Below, one piece after another: positions 17,672 through 26,943 of a DNA stretch of 50,862 nt (positions are counted from its first letter, which is position 1; each line of letters begins with the position of its first letter). The DNA lies in contig CACYKE010000035.1 in NCBI GenBank assembly GCA_902774925.1, positions 1 to 50,862 on the forward strand, given 5' to 3'. This DNA comes from an uncultured Prevotellaceae bacterium. Its GTDB lineage: Bacteria; Bacteroidota; Bacteroidia; Bacteroidales; Bacteroidaceae. The notes below the pieces were generated by a model. It made no database searches, had not been told where the DNA came from, and worked only from the letters and a program-made list of their open reading frames with translations. Position numbers and translations under genes: made by a program.

Positions 17672-19042
17672 ATGTCAACACAGCATAGCAAAGCCGCCAA
17701 GGAGTTCTTAAAGAACCAACAATATGCGCACTGGCACGATGCCACGTTCTGGGCTGTCCGCTCGAAGCGCGACAACATGGCCTACGGACTCGACGAATGG
17801 GAACAGCTGCGCGAGAAGGCCTCACAGATCAAGCGCCACACTATCACGCATCTGGACGAATATCTCGACCAGTTTGCTACCGCGGCTGAGAAGAACGGTG
17901 TGGAAGTACATTGGGCAAAGGACGCACAGGAGTTCAACGAGATTGTCTATGGCATCTTGAAGAACCATAACGTCAAGAAGATGGTGAAATCGAAATCGAT
18001 GCTGACGGAGGAGTGCGGCATGAATCCGTACCTCGAAGCGCACGGCATTGAGGTGGTAGAAACAGACTTGGGTGAGCGCATTATCCAATTGAAGGGGCAG
18101 GCGCCATCGCACATCGTCATGCCGGCTATCCACTTGAACCACGACGACGTGGGTGAGTTGTTCGAAGAAAAGGGCATCTCGAACGAGAAGGGCAACCACG
18201 ACCCCACGTACCTGACGTACCGCGCGCGACTATCGTTGCGCAACGAGTTCCTAACAGCCGATGCAGGTATGACGGGCGCCAATTTCGGTATTGCCGAGAC
18301 GGGCGATATCGTGGTATGTACCAACGAGGGCAATGCCGACATGAGCACAAGCTGTCCGAAGCTGCATATCGCTGCCATCGGGTTGGAAAAAATTATCCCC
18401 AACTACGAGTGTCTTGCCGTCTTCCAACGCATGCTCTGCCGTGCGGGAACTGGTCAGCCGACAACAACGTATACGAGCCATTTCCGCAAGGCACGCCCCA
18501 CGGCCCATCACATGCACATCGTACTGGTGGACAACGGCCGAAGTGAGTGGATTGCCAATCCGGAGCATTGGGAGTCGTTGAAGTGCATCCGCTGCGGATC
18601 ATGCATGAATACGTGTCCCGTGTATCGCAGGAGCGGTGGATATTCGTACAGCTATTTTATCCCTGGTCCTATTGGCATCAACCTCGGTATGTTGCGCGAC
18701 CCGCAGAAACACAGCGGGAACGTCAGTGCCTGCACGCTGTGTCTCTCATGCCAAACAGTCTGCCCAGTCAAGTTGAATCTCGGTGACCAGATATACCAAT
18801 GGCGCCAGCAACTCGATGACTTTGGCACCGCCAATCCGCAGAAGAAAATGATGTGCAAGGGCATGTCGATGGTGTATGGTTCACCCGGCCTCTATAACTT
18901 AGGTACGGGTCTTGCTCATTGGGCCAACTACATCCCCTCGCCGCTCCTCAACTGCGGCCTCAACCCGTGGGCTGAGGGTCACAAGATGATGGAGTTTCCC
19001 AAGAAACCGTTCCACGAAATGATTAAGGAGATAGAGAAATGA
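17672..19042 (+). CDS. lutB: Lactate utilization iron-sulfur protein LutB
   Basis: A 456-residue protein with an N-terminal LUD-type domain (for example ETGDIVVCTNEGNADM) and a C-terminal bacterioferredoxin-like region with two 4Fe-4S motifs, CIRCGSCMNTCPVYR (about residues 309-323) and CTLCLSCQTVCPVKL (about 353-367). It ends with the DUF3390-like tail usual for LutB. It should carry electrons from lactate oxidation in the LutABC complex. Its stop overlaps the lutC start (ATGA). Length matches the family. Confidence 0.93.
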   Translation: MSTQHSKAAKEFLKNQQYAHWHDATFWAVRSKRDNMAYGLDEWEQLREKASQIKRHTITHLDEYLDQFATAAEKNGVEVHWAKDAQEFNEIVYGILKNHNVKKMVKSKSMLTEECGMNPYLEAHGIEVVETDLGERIIQLKGQAPSHIVMPAIHLNHDDVGELFEEKGISNEKGNHDPTYLTYRARLSLRNEFLTADAGMTGANFGIAETGDIVVCTNEGNADMSTSCPKLHIAAIGLEKIIPNYECLAVFQRMLCRAGTGQPTTTYTSHFRKARPTAHHMHIVLVDNGRSEWIANPEHWESLKCIRCGSCMNTCPVYRRSGGYSYSYFIPGPIGINLGMLRDPQKHSGNVSACTLCLSCQTVCPVKLNLGDQIYQWRQQLDDFGTANPQKKMMCKGMSMVYGSPGLYNLGTGLAHWANYIPSPLLNCGLNPWAEGHKMMEFPKKPFHEMIKEIEK

Positions 19043-19626
19043 GTAGTAAAGAAGATATATTGAAGAAGTATAGGGCAAACGTTCGTGAACGGTTCGATAT
19101 GCCCGACCTCAGCGACATCACGGCTGTCAAATACCCCGACCCGCTGTTGCAGTTTATGAACATGACGAAGAGCGTAGGTGGCAATGCCATCGAGGTGGAG
19201 AAGGGGCGCGACATCAATGAGCTCATCAAGGAATTGTACCCAGATGCTAAAGAGATTGCCTCGAACCTGCCCGAGATTACCATTGCCACGCGTAATCCCG
19301 ACGACGTTGGCCGCGCCCGCGACCTCAACGGCACTGATGTCGGTGTAGTCCGCGGCATGTTCGGTGTTGCCGAGAATGCCTGCGTGTGGATTCCACAGCA
19401 GATGAAGGAAAAGGCTGTGATGTTTATCTCTGAGAATCTAGTGATACTCCTGCCCAAGTCGCAAATCGTCAACAACATGCATGAGGCGTATAAGCGGATA
19501 GAAATGAATGACTACGGCTACGGTACGTTTATCAGCGGACCGTCGAAAACCGCCGACATCGCGCAGGTGCTGGTCATGGGTGCACAGGCGGCAAGAAGCG
19601 CTACAGTCTTACTTTTGGACGAGTAA
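19039..19626 (+). CDS. lutC: Lactate utilization protein LutC (LUD domain)
   Basis: A 195-residue LUD-domain protein, with TRNPDDVGRARDLNGTDVGV and, near the C-terminus, YGTFISGPSKTADIAQVLVMG, the conserved LUD end region. It is the third component of the LutABC L-lactate dehydrogenase system. It overlaps lutB by 4 nt and ends 3 nt before the convergent end of the aminotransferase pseudogene, so any terminator must lie inside that gene; an imperfect hairpin is visible at 19645-19668. Confidence 0.9.
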   Translation: MSSKEDILKKYRANVRERFDMPDLSDITAVKYPDPLLQFMNMTKSVGGNAIEVEKGRDINELIKELYPDAKEIASNLPEITIATRNPDDVGRARDLNGTDVGVVRGMFGVAENACVWIPQQMKEKAVMFISENLVILLPKSQIVNNMHEAYKRIEMNDYGYGTFISGPSKTADIAQVLVMGAQAARSATVLLLDE

Positions 19627-19629
19627 AAA

Positions 19630-20695
19630 TCAGAAAGCATTGAGGAGGTCGGCCACATGGTCGGCCTCTTCGTTTGACATAGCGGGATTGCAGGGAATAG
19701 AGAGCTCCTCACGATGGATGCTCTCGGTGATGGGGAACGAGAGGTTATTCCACGCAGGATAGCAGAGCTGTTTGTGAGGCGGAATAGGATAATGGATTTC
19801 TGTCTCCACGCCATGACCTTTCAGATATTGCTGGAGTTCGTCACGACGCTCACACAACACGGGGAAGATGTGCCATACACTATCGCGGTCGGACTGCGGA
19901 ATCGTGATGGCAGGATTTCTCGCGACGGCGGGCGTTGCTGGCGTCAAGGTCATGCAATTTGGCATCAAGGATGGCGGCCTGCAGTTCATCAATACGGCTG
20001 TTACGACCGATGTGGTCGAAGACGTAGTGGCGCGCAGAACCATAATTACCCAAAGCACGGATGAGGGTGGCGAGTTCGTCGTCATCAGTCGTCACGGCAC
20101 CGGCATCTCCGAAGGCACCAAGATTTTTCGTGGGGTAGAAAGAATGAGCGGCGGCATCGCCAAGGGAGCCGGTCTTACCCGACGGTGATCCGTCGGGAGT
20201 CGTGGCACGGCAGCCGTGGGCTTGGGCATTGTCCTCAATAAGCTTCAGACCATACCGGGTGCAAATATCCCCTATCCTATCGGTATAGGCACAACGACCA
20301 TAGAGGTGGACTATCATGATGGCACGAGTACGCGGAGTGATAGCCTGTTCGATGAGCGTATCATCAATCTGGAGCATATTGATATCAGGTTCAACAAGGA
20401 CAGGAGTAAGGCGATTTTCAGTAATGGCAAGGATAGAAGCAATATAAGTATTTGCCGGAACAATAACCTCGTCACCATCCTTCATAACGCCCAATTCCTT
20501 ATATGCACGCAGTATCAACGTCAAAGCATCGAGTCCATTTGCACAGCCAATGCAATGTTTCGTACAAATATACTCAGCATAGTGCTGTTCAAAACGCTGC
20601 GTAGCCTCACCACGTAGATACCAACCGCTCTGCAGCACCTCGTCGGCAGCATGCATATAAGGTTCGTTAATCCGTTTCAGGTCTAGATATTTCAT
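19630..20695 (-). pseudogene. Broken sugar aminotransferase (DegT/DnrJ/EryC1, FdtB/QdtB-like)
   Basis: Two frames together make one PLP-dependent sugar aminotransferase. Frame one begins MKYLDLKRINEPY and carries the PLP-lysine region HSFYPTKNLGAFGDAG; it runs through SRIDELQAAILDAK to NARRRE and then goes out of frame to a stop. The second frame resumes at NPAITIPQSDRDSVWHIF and continues through HYPIPPHKQ to the true C-terminus at 19630. At the junction (about 19910-19925) the family normally has about ten more residues of helix, so a deletion of roughly 29 nt, not a multiple of three, explains both the gap and the shift. The intact enzyme would aminate dTDP-3-keto-6-deoxyhexose. The start at 20695 overlaps the preceding gene by ATGA. 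An assembly error cannot be excluded. Confidence 0.8.
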
Positions 20696-21630
20696 AGGTC
20701 CCATTCGTAACGGTCAAAAACAATGCCTCGTCCACCGAATCCCTCCTTCTGGAAAACAAGAGGTTCAAGAATGGCGTTGCTGTCAGGCTCAGCGCTCGTA
20801 CCGAACTCGAAGTAGGGCCAGTCGATGTAATCATGACAGATGATGCGGTCGTAAAGAATGTCAATAGCCCCCAGTTGTTTGCCAAGCGGAGTTGCCGAAC
20901 TGTATTGTGCCCGCACGACCTGTGCAGAGACATAGATGACCATCCCCGCAAGGATATCGTTACCTTGCTTTGCAAGATACAACACGATATTATCAGGGAA
21001 ACGCGAGGCTAGCAATGATATCTCGTCGAGCGTATGGACGGGCTTCGAGTCATACTTCATGCGGAGATTATCATTGAGCACCTGCCAGAAACCAGCATAA
21101 TCGGTCGAACGTTCCACCGTCAGACCAGCCTCTTGGGCACGCTTCAAAGCACGACGGCGAATGCGCTCCCAACGTATGGCATTGCGCTGGATGATACAGG
21201 TACCCAAGTCGCGCTCCTGCAAACGGGCATCGCTGGTGCGGCAGATAGCGTAGAGATCCTCCTCGGCAGCCATCTGGTGGTAAATCCAGGGAATGCACTT
21301 ATAGAGCACCCGACGGAAGCCCTGACTGCGCAGATAGTCATTCAATTCGGCAAACAGCGTGACGGTGGCTGCAGCCGTCGTCTTCGCGTCCATCAGCAAG
21401 CCACCATAGGTCAGTCCCGCATGTGACTGCAAGACGTCACCCTTACGATTGGCAGGCAACAAGGCACATAGTCTGCCTTTATCATAAAACATCAACGAAT
21501 AATCAGCAAATCTATCGGCATGATAGTCCATGTATCCCCGATAAAACAAGAACGTGGCATTCTTGGACTGCCTCACGAAGGCATCCCACTCTTCTGCTCT
21601 ATCCGGAGTATATCTGACGATATCAATCAT
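20692..21630 (-). CDS. GNAT/FemAB-type acyltransferase in the dTDP-sugar cluster
   Basis: A 312-residue soluble protein of the FemAB/Acetyltransf_6 type: two GNAT-like halves, the second (about residues 150-290) with DNIVLYLAKQGNDILAGMVI and FEFGTSAEPDS. The genomic position between the ketoisomerase and the aminotransferase suggests it acylates the 3-amino sugar or a product carrying it, but the usual FdtC/QdtC acetyltransferases are left-handed beta-helix proteins, so this is an inference. It overlaps the upstream fdtA-like gene by 8 nt and the downstream gene by 4 nt. Confidence 0.7.
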   Translation of the reverse strand: MIDIVRYTPDRAEEWDAFVRQSKNATFLFYRGYMDYHADRFADYSLMFYDKGRLCALLPANRKGDVLQSHAGLTYGGLLMDAKTTAAATVTLFAELNDYLRSQGFRRVLYKCIPWIYHQMAAEEDLYAICRTSDARLQERDLGTCIIQRNAIRWERIRRRALKRAQEAGLTVERSTDYAGFWQVLNDNLRMKYDSKPVHTLDEISLLASRFPDNIVLYLAKQGNDILAGMVIYVSAQVVRAQYSSATPLGKQLGAIDILYDRIICHDYIDWPYFEFGTSAEPDSNAILEPLVFQKEGFGGRGIVFDRYEWDL

Positions 21631-22030
21631 GGCGTTTTACCCAATCCTGGAATTCATCATACTCGTATATGTACTCATCCTCATCGAACAATTCCGAGGC
21701 CAGTACCAGACACACGGCACCGCTACTGAAGTCCTCCAGCGTGCGCCAAACTCCTGTACCAATGTACAAGCCCTGATAAGGATGGTTCAGATGATAGATT
21801 TCCTTACCTCCACAACCATCGTCAACGGTGACATCAAACGAACCACTGACAGCAATCACGATTTCCTCACAGGTACGATGGGCATGACCGCCACGTCGCT
21901 CACCAGAAGGCACGTCGTAAGTCCAATAGACACGGGCAATGTCGAACGGGATATTTTTGTTCTGTTCGGCAACCGTCAGATTGCCCCGTGGGTCGACAAT
22001 CTTCGGCAGGTCAATGAGTCTTGCTTTCAT
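21623..22030 (-). CDS. dTDP-4-keto-6-deoxyhexose 3,4-ketoisomerase (FdtA/QdtA-like cupin)
   Basis: A 135-residue cupin of the WxcM-C/FdtA family, with LPKIVDPRGNLTVAEQ at the N-terminus, the catalytic-type GERRGGHAHRTCEE (about residues 41-54) and GVWRTLEDFSSGAVCLVLAS. Family enzymes move the keto group from C4 to C3 of dTDP-4-keto-6-deoxyglucose, the step after RmlB and before the aminotransferase; FdtA and QdtA differ in C4 stereochemistry and cannot be told apart by eye. The ATG at 22030 begins the conserved MKARLIDLP; the longer frame adds an unrelated leader. Confidence 0.85.
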   Translation of the reverse strand: MKARLIDLPKIVDPRGNLTVAEQNKNIPFDIARVYWTYDVPSGERRGGHAHRTCEEIVIAVSGSFDVTVDDGCGGKEIYHLNHPYQGLYIGTGVWRTLEDFSSGAVCLVLASELFDEDEYIYEYDEFQDWVKRHD

Positions 22031-22075
22031 ACTTTCATCGCTTTTCCATGCGGCAAAACCGCATGGCACAGGACA

Positions 22076-23281
22076 TTAGTGTTCGAACTTGGTGTATGGG
22101 TCAGTACCGAGGACGGTCTTTGCCAAGCGCTTAGCTTTGTCACGTAGTGCATCGACATCATCTCCCACCTCACCATAGCAGAGCACGACACCCATGCGGC
22201 GACCCTTGTGAGCTTCAGGTTTTCCGAATATGCGGATGCGGGTGCGGTCCTCCTTGAGGGCATCGACGAAGTTGTAATCGAGTAGCGAACGGTCAACAGG
22301 TGTTGAGGCTTCCTTCGGCGAGAGAATAACGGCCGATGCTCCTGCATGCTCCAGATGGATGCCGGCAATGGGCAGCCCCATGACAGCACGGAAGTGGAGT
22401 TCAAATTCGCTGAGGTTCGTAGTGTGGCCCAACGTTACCATACCCGTGTCGTGGGGACGCGGCGACAGTTCACTGAAGATAACCTCACCCTGTTTCGTCA
22501 GGAAGAACTCAACGCCCCAGATACCAGCACCCGTCAGTGCCCTGGTTACCTTGTCGGCCATCATCTGCGCCTGCTTCAAGGCTTCTTCACTAATCTTATA
22601 GGGTTGCCATGACTCACGGTAGTCGCCGCTCTTCTGCACATGTCCTATTGGAGGGCAGAACAGCGTGGGCCACCCGTGCTGCTGGGTTACGGTAAGGAGG
22701 GTAAACTCAGAATCGAAGTCGATGAACTCCTCGATGATGACTTCCTTCACGTCGCCACGCGAGCCTTCCATCGCCTCACGAAATGCCTGCTCCAGCTCTC
22801 CGTCGTTGTGAACGTAGCTCTGACCATGACCTGAAGAAGACATCAGAGGCTTTACGACGCAGGGAAATCCAATTTCGTCAGCAGCTGCCTTGAACTCGTC
22901 GAATGTCTTGGCGTAGAAGTACTTAGCCGTGCGGAGACCAAGTTCCTTGGCAGCAAGGTCGCGGATGGCACGACGGTTCATCGTGTAGTTGACGGCACGT
23001 GCCGAGGGAACCACCTGAATGCCCTGCTCCTCGAACTTGAACAAGCGCTCGGTGCGGATAGCCTCAATCTCCGGCACGATGATGTCGGGCTGGTGTTTTT
23101 TCACCACGGCCTCGAGAGCATCACCATCAAGCATCGAAAACACCTCGCGCTCGTCGGCCACCTGCATGGCCGGCGCGTTATCGTAACGGTCGCAGGCAAT
23201 CACATACTGACCAGCCCTCATGGCGGCAATCACAAACTCCTTGCCCAGTTCACCTGATCCTAAAAGCAATATCTTTTTCAT
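22076..23281 (-). CDS. purT: Formate-dependent phosphoribosylglycinamide formyltransferase PurT
   Basis: A 401-residue ATP-grasp enzyme closely matching Pur[16 protein letters not shown] at the N-terminus, [27 protein letters not shown] (ATP-grasp loop) and [16 protein letters not shown]. PurT makes formyl-GAR from GAR, formate and ATP in purine synthesis without folate. Its position between rmlB and the fdtA-like gene is metabolically odd; cotranscription with a nucleotide-sugar pathway may be incidental. Length and motifs are complete. Confidence 0.93.
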   Translation of the reverse strand: MKKILLLGSGELGKEFVIAAMRAGQYVIACDRYDNAPAMQVADEREVFSMLDGDALEAVVKKHQPDIIVPEIEAIRTERLFKFEEQGIQVVPSARAVNYTMNRRAIRDLAAKELGLRTAKYFYAKTFDEFKAAADEIGFPCVVKPLMSSSGHGQSYVHNDGELEQAFREAMEGSRGDVKEVIIEEFIDFDSEFTLLTVTQQHGWPTLFCPPIGHVQKSGDYRESWQPYKISEEALKQAQMMADKVTRALTGAGIWGVEFFLTKQGEVIFSELSPRPHDTGMVTLGHTTNLSEFELHFRAVMGLPIAGIHLEHAGASAVILSPKEASTPVDRSLLDYNFVDALKEDRTRIRIFGKPEAHKGRRMGVVLCYGEVGDDVDALRDKAKRLAKTVLGTDPYTKFEH

Positions 23282-23290
23282 AAAAGAAGC

Positions 23291-24427
23291 CTATCTGTTT
23301 TTATACATGTTATCGTAATACTTCTGGTAGTCGCCGGAAGTGACGTTGTCGAGCCACTCCTGGTTATCGAGATACCAACGGACGGTTTTTTCTATTCCTT
23401 CCTCGAACTGCAGTGAGGGTTCCCAACCTAGTTCCTTCTGGAGTTTCGAGCTATCGATAGCATAGCGCAAATCATGTCCGGCACGATCGGTGACGAAAGT
23501 AATAAGATCCATATCCTCGCCTTCTTTACGTCCCAGCAGTCTGTCAACTGTCTTGATGACCACCTTGATGATGTCGATGTTCTTCCACTCGTTGAAGCCA
23601 CCGATATTATACGTCTCAGCTATCATGCCCTGGTGGAAGATCAAGTCGATGGCACGGGCGTGATCCTCTACGAACAGCCAGTCACGCACGTTCTCGCCCT
23701 TGCCATAGACGGGCAGTGGTTTGCGGTGACGGATGTTGTTGATAAACAACGGTATCAGCTTCTCAGGGAACTGATAAGGACCATAGTTGTTCGAGCAGTT
23801 CGTCACGATGACGGGCATGCCGTAGGTGTCGTGATAAGCACGGACAAAGTGGTCTGACGAAGCTTTAGCGGCACTGTACGGAGAGTGCGGATTATACTTC
23901 GTGGTCTCCAGGAAGAACTTGTCACCGTATGCCAAGTGATGCTCAGCACTAGAGGCTGTTGTCGTGAACGGCGGTTCAATGCCCTCAGGATGCGTCAGCT
24001 CCAGTGCACCATACACCTCGTCCGTCGAGATATGGTAGAAGCGCTTGCCCTCGTAACGCTCTGGCAGCGACTCCCAATAGAGCTTAGCGGCCTGCAGCAG
24101 CGAAAGCGTACCCATGACGTTGGTCTTGGCAAACGTAAACGGGTCTTTAATCGAGCGGTCTACATGCGATTCAGCGGCAAGGTGGATGATACCGTCCACC
24201 TTCTTGTCTTGCATCAGCTTGTAAAAGGCGTCGAAGTCGCAGATGTCCATCTTCACAAACTCATAGTTGGGTTTGTTCTCCACATCCTTCAGGTTCGCAA
24301 GATTGCCAGCATATGTCAACTTGTCGAGGTTGATGATGTGGTAGTCAGGATACTTGTTCACAAACAGGCGCACCACATGGCTTCCGATAAAGCCTGCGCC
24401 ACCAGTAATAACAATCGTTCGTTTCAT
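23291..24427 (-). CDS. rmlB: dTDP-glucose 4,6-dehydratase
   Basis: A 378-residue extended short-chain dehydrogenase with the NAD-binding GGAGFIGSHVVR (residues 9-20), HLAAESHVDRSI, the catalytic STDEVYG stretch and YSAAKASSDH (Tyr/Lys pair), and the substrate loop NCSNNYGPYQFPEKLIP. These are diagnostic for RmlB, which converts dTDP-glucose to dTDP-4-keto-6-deoxyglucose. No rmlA, rmlC or rmlD lies in the window; the fdtA- and fdtB-like genes downstream indicate the product is directed to a 3-amino-3,6-dideoxy sugar. Confidence 0.95.
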   Translation of the reverse strand: MKRTIVITGGAGFIGSHVVRLFVNKYPDYHIINLDKLTYAGNLANLKDVENKPNYEFVKMDICDFDAFYKLMQDKKVDGIIHLAAESHVDRSIKDPFTFAKTNVMGTLSLLQAAKLYWESLPERYEGKRFYHISTDEVYGALELTHPEGIEPPFTTTASSAEHHLAYGDKFFLETTKYNPHSPYSAAKASSDHFVRAYHDTYGMPVIVTNCSNNYGPYQFPEKLIPLFINNIRHRKPLPVYGKGENVRDWLFVEDHARAIDLIFHQGMIAETYNIGGFNEWKNIDIIKVVIKTVDRLLGRKEGEDMDLITFVTDRAGHDLRYAIDSSKLQKELGWEPSLQFEEGIEKTVRWYLDNQEWLDNVTSGDYQKYYDNMYKNR

Positions 24428-24439
24428 ATAGCTATATTT

Positions 24440-24934
24440 TTAATGTTTTCCTAATGTTATAACTTCACAATCACCAAATTTATTGCCCTCAATGGTCAAT
24501 CTTATCAGCGTGCGTTCCTTATGCCAACCTTGCAAACCTGCCGCACCGGGGTTAATGTGCAGCATATTCAGCGTCTTGTCAAACTGCACTTTCAAAATAT
24601 GACTATGACCCGCCACGAACAACTGGGGCGGATTGGCATAGAGCATGCCACGAACGCTGTAGTCGTAGTTGCCAGGGTAGCCGCCGATATGTTTGATAAG
24701 CACATCCACATCCTCGCACTTGAAACGGTTCAGTTCGCGATACATCAGCCGCAGGTCGCCGCCGTCACAATTGCCACAGACGGCACGCAACGGTCGGAAT
24801 GCCGCCAGTTTCTCTGCCACCTCTACACTTCCAATATCACCGGCGTGCCAGATCTCGTCGCAGGGTTCGAAGTAATGCAAGTATTTCTCGTCCCAGTAAG
24901 CGTGCGTATCACTAATGATGCCGATTCTTTTCAT
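24440..24934 (-). CDS. YfcE/MJ0936-type metallophosphoesterase
   Basis: A 164-residue single-domain phosphoesterase with the full calcineurin-like set: ISDTHAYW (metal ligands Asp8, His10), HAGDIG, CGNCDGGD and FVAGHSH. Family members hydrolyse phosphodiesters with Mn(II); physiological substrates are mostly unknown. It overlaps the upstream kinase-like gene by ATGA and lies 12 nt before rmlB, as part of the same minus-strand operon. Confidence 0.88.
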   Translation of the reverse strand: MKRIGIISDTHAYWDEKYLHYFEPCDEIWHAGDIGSVEVAEKLAAFRPLRAVCGNCDGGDLRLMYRELNRFKCEDVDVLIKHIGGYPGNYDYSVRGMLYANPPQLFVAGHSHILKVQFDKTLNMLHINPGAAGLQGWHKERTLIRLTIEGNKFGDCEVITLGKH

Positions 24935-25557
24935 AGTCCGAAACGTTTACGTATGAAATCAGCAAGAATTTTCTCAGTGGCCTGCAGCCCCAGCACACTG
25001 GCATCGATGCAGAGGTCGTAGCTCTCGGCCGCTCCCCACTTCTTACCCGTATAGTAATTGTAGTAAGAGGCACGTTGCGATTCATGCTGCTTGATGAATT
25101 TATTAGCAGCAGGCACATCCAAATGCTGTTTGGCCATAATCTGGTCGATGCGGAAACGCTTGGAGGCTGAGATGAATACGCTCACCACGTCCTTGCGTTC
25201 GCGCAACACGTAGTCGGCACAGCGTCCGACAAACACGCAGGAACTTTCGTCAGCAGCCTTCAGAATAGCGTCGCTTTGAAACTTAAACAGGCTGTCCTGC
25301 GAAAATCCGTTCATATAAAGGCTATCGTCGGGCACTGCCGCAGAATGCATGTGGAACAGCGAGCGGAAGAAGCCTCGTCGCTCGTCGTTCTTCTCAAATA
25401 TTTTCTCCGAATAGCCGCTCTCCTTTGCGGCCAAATCCAGCAGTTCATGGTCGTAATACTTGGCACCGAAGTCCAATGCCAGCATGCGGGCAATATCGTG
25501 GCCGCCACTACCCAACTGCCGACCAACACAAATGATGATATGTTTTTTTGTTTCCAT
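24931..25557 (-). CDS. Cytidylate-kinase-like family protein
   Basis: A 208-residue P-loop-type protein of the cytidylate kinase-like family: GRQLGSGGHDIARMLA (residues 12-27) is its modified nucleotide-binding loop, then AKYYDHELLDLAAKESGYSE and SCVFVGRCADYVLRER. The family is common in Bacteroidetes and Firmicutes and is distinct from true Cmk; the substrate is unknown. It sits 3 nt after the MATE gene and overlaps the phosphoesterase gene. Confidence 0.82.
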   Translation of the reverse strand: METKKHIIICVGRQLGSGGHDIARMLALDFGAKYYDHELLDLAAKESGYSEKIFEKNDERRGFFRSLFHMHSAAVPDDSLYMNGFSQDSLFKFQSDAILKAADESSCVFVGRCADYVLRERKDVVSVFISASKRFRIDQIMAKQHLDVPAANKFIKQHESQRASYYNYYTGKKWGAAESYDLCIDASVLGLQATEKILADFIRKRFGL

Positions 25558-25603
25558 TCTTAACTCCTAACTTCTCTAACTTCCTTACTTCTTAACTTCT
25601 TCA
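25558..25603 (-). repeat. 8-bp-period array encoding the MATE C-terminus
   Basis: Degenerate units of about 8 bp related to CTTAACTT (plus strand) span the gap after the kinase-like start codon and the last dozen codons plus stop of the MATE gene. Spacing is 7-9 bp, less regular than other arrays here. Confidence 0.6.
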
Positions 25604-26927
25604 TATACCACATCAGTATCGGGATGGTCATAGCAAACGAACCAAAGTCGGACACCGGCATCGAGTACCATACACCATCCAGTCCCCAGAACATCGGAAA
25701 CACGTAGGCCATCGGCAACAAGAGTATCAACTGTCGGGACAGCGATAGGAATATCGATATTTTTACCTTGCCCAAACATTGGAAGAAATTGGTGATGACG
25801 GCCTGAGAGCCTACGACGAAGAACACTATCATGTCTATCACGATACCCCGTGCCGACAGTTCAAGTAGTGTCTCGTCGGTGGTAAAAATACGGGCTATCT
25901 GCCGTGGGAAAGCCATCGAGAGTCCCCACCCCACCAGCAAGATGGCAGTGGAACAGGCGATAGTGAGCCATAGGCAGCGGAACATGCGGTCGAACTTCTC
26001 GGCACCGTAGTTATAGCCCACGATGGGTTGCATGCCCTGAATCATGCCCATAACAAACATAAAGAACACCATGACCATCGAGTTGGCTATCGAGTAGGCG
26101 CCAACGGCCATGTCACCACCATAGCGCACAAACTGGTTATTCATGAAGATAACGATGACACACGACGTGGTCTGCATCAGGAATGGCGATATGCCGATGG
26201 CGACGATGTTCCGTACCAGATAGCCTCGCAGGCGGTAAATACCCCTCCGCAGGTGCAGTATTTCGTTCTTGTCCGAGAACAGCCACATCTGCCAGCACAA
26301 TGCCAGCGACTGCGACGTGATGGTAGCCAAGGCCGCGCCACGGATGCCCCATCGGAACCACCACACAAAGGCCACTATCAACACAATGTTACAAGCCACC
26401 GTAAACAGCGTGGCATACATGGCATGTTTGGGCTTGCCTGCTGCACGCAGTACCGCATTCATGCCGAAATACATGTGCGTCACCATGTTACCCAAAAGGA
26501 TAACGGTCATAAACTCCTTAGCATAGGGCAATGTGGCGTCGCTGGCTCCGAAGAACCGCAGGATGGGTTCCAGGAATACCAGACAGACCACCATAAAGAG
26601 GAAACCGATTATAAGGTTCAGCGTCACCGTGTTGCCCAACAGCAACTGTGCACGCTTGTAGTCGCGCTGGCCCAGTTTTACACTGATACACGTCGATGCG
26701 CCCACACCCACTGCCGCACCAAATGCAGCGCTCAGGTTCATAAACGGAAACGTGATGCCCAAGCCGGCAATAGCCTCGGGACCCACCACCTGTCCGATGA
26801 AAGCACGGTCGATGATGTTATACAGACTGGAAGCCGTCATAGCCACAATAGCGGGCAACGCATACTGTGTCAGCAGTTTGCCCACGGGCTTCGTCCCCAG
26901 TTCCAATGTGGCTTGTTTATTCTCCAT
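25560..26927 (-). CDS. MATE-family efflux transporter with a repeat-derived C-terminal tail
   Basis: A 455-residue membrane protein with about twelve hydrophobic helices and the MATE pattern (LLTQYALPAIVAMTASSLYN and RAFIGQVVGPEAIAGLGIT near the N-terminus; IVGYNYGAEKFDR in the second half). MATE transporters export drugs or metabolites using Na+ or H+ gradients; the substrate is unknown. The last dozen residues (KLRSKEVREVRS) are encoded by a degenerate 8-bp tandem array at 25558-25603. The ATG at 26927 is chosen because the promoter box at 26944-26951 lies within the longer frame. It is the first gene of an eight-gene operon. Confidence 0.9.
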   Translation of the reverse strand: MENKQATLELGTKPVGKLLTQYALPAIVAMTASSLYNIIDRAFIGQVVGPEAIAGLGITFPFMNLSAAFGAAVGVGASTCISVKLGQRDYKRAQLLLGNTVTLNLIIGFLFMVVCLVFLEPILRFFGASDATLPYAKEFMTVILLGNMVTHMYFGMNAVLRAAGKPKHAMYATLFTVACNIVLIVAFVWWFRWGIRGAALATITSQSLALCWQMWLFSDKNEILHLRRGIYRLRGYLVRNIVAIGISPFLMQTTSCVIVIFMNNQFVRYGGDMAVGAYSIANSMVMVFFMFVMGMIQGMQPIVGYNYGAEKFDRMFRCLWLTIACSTAILLVGWGLSMAFPRQIARIFTTDETLLELSARGIVIDMIVFFVVGSQAVITNFFQCLGKVKISIFLSLSRQLILLLPMAYVFPMFWGLDGVWYSMPVSDFGSFAMTIPILMWYMKKLRSKEVREVRS

Positions 26928-26943
26928 AAGCGTAAATCTTTTG

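Noticed and set aside
19905-19930. Programmed ribosomal frameshift in the aminotransferase
   Set aside because: No slippery sequence or following structure, and about ten conserved-position residues are missing, which a frameshift would not restore.
19714-20617. Plus-strand frames opposite the aminotransferase
   Set aside because: The opposite strand reads as a clear, though frameshifted, PLP enzyme; these are shadows.
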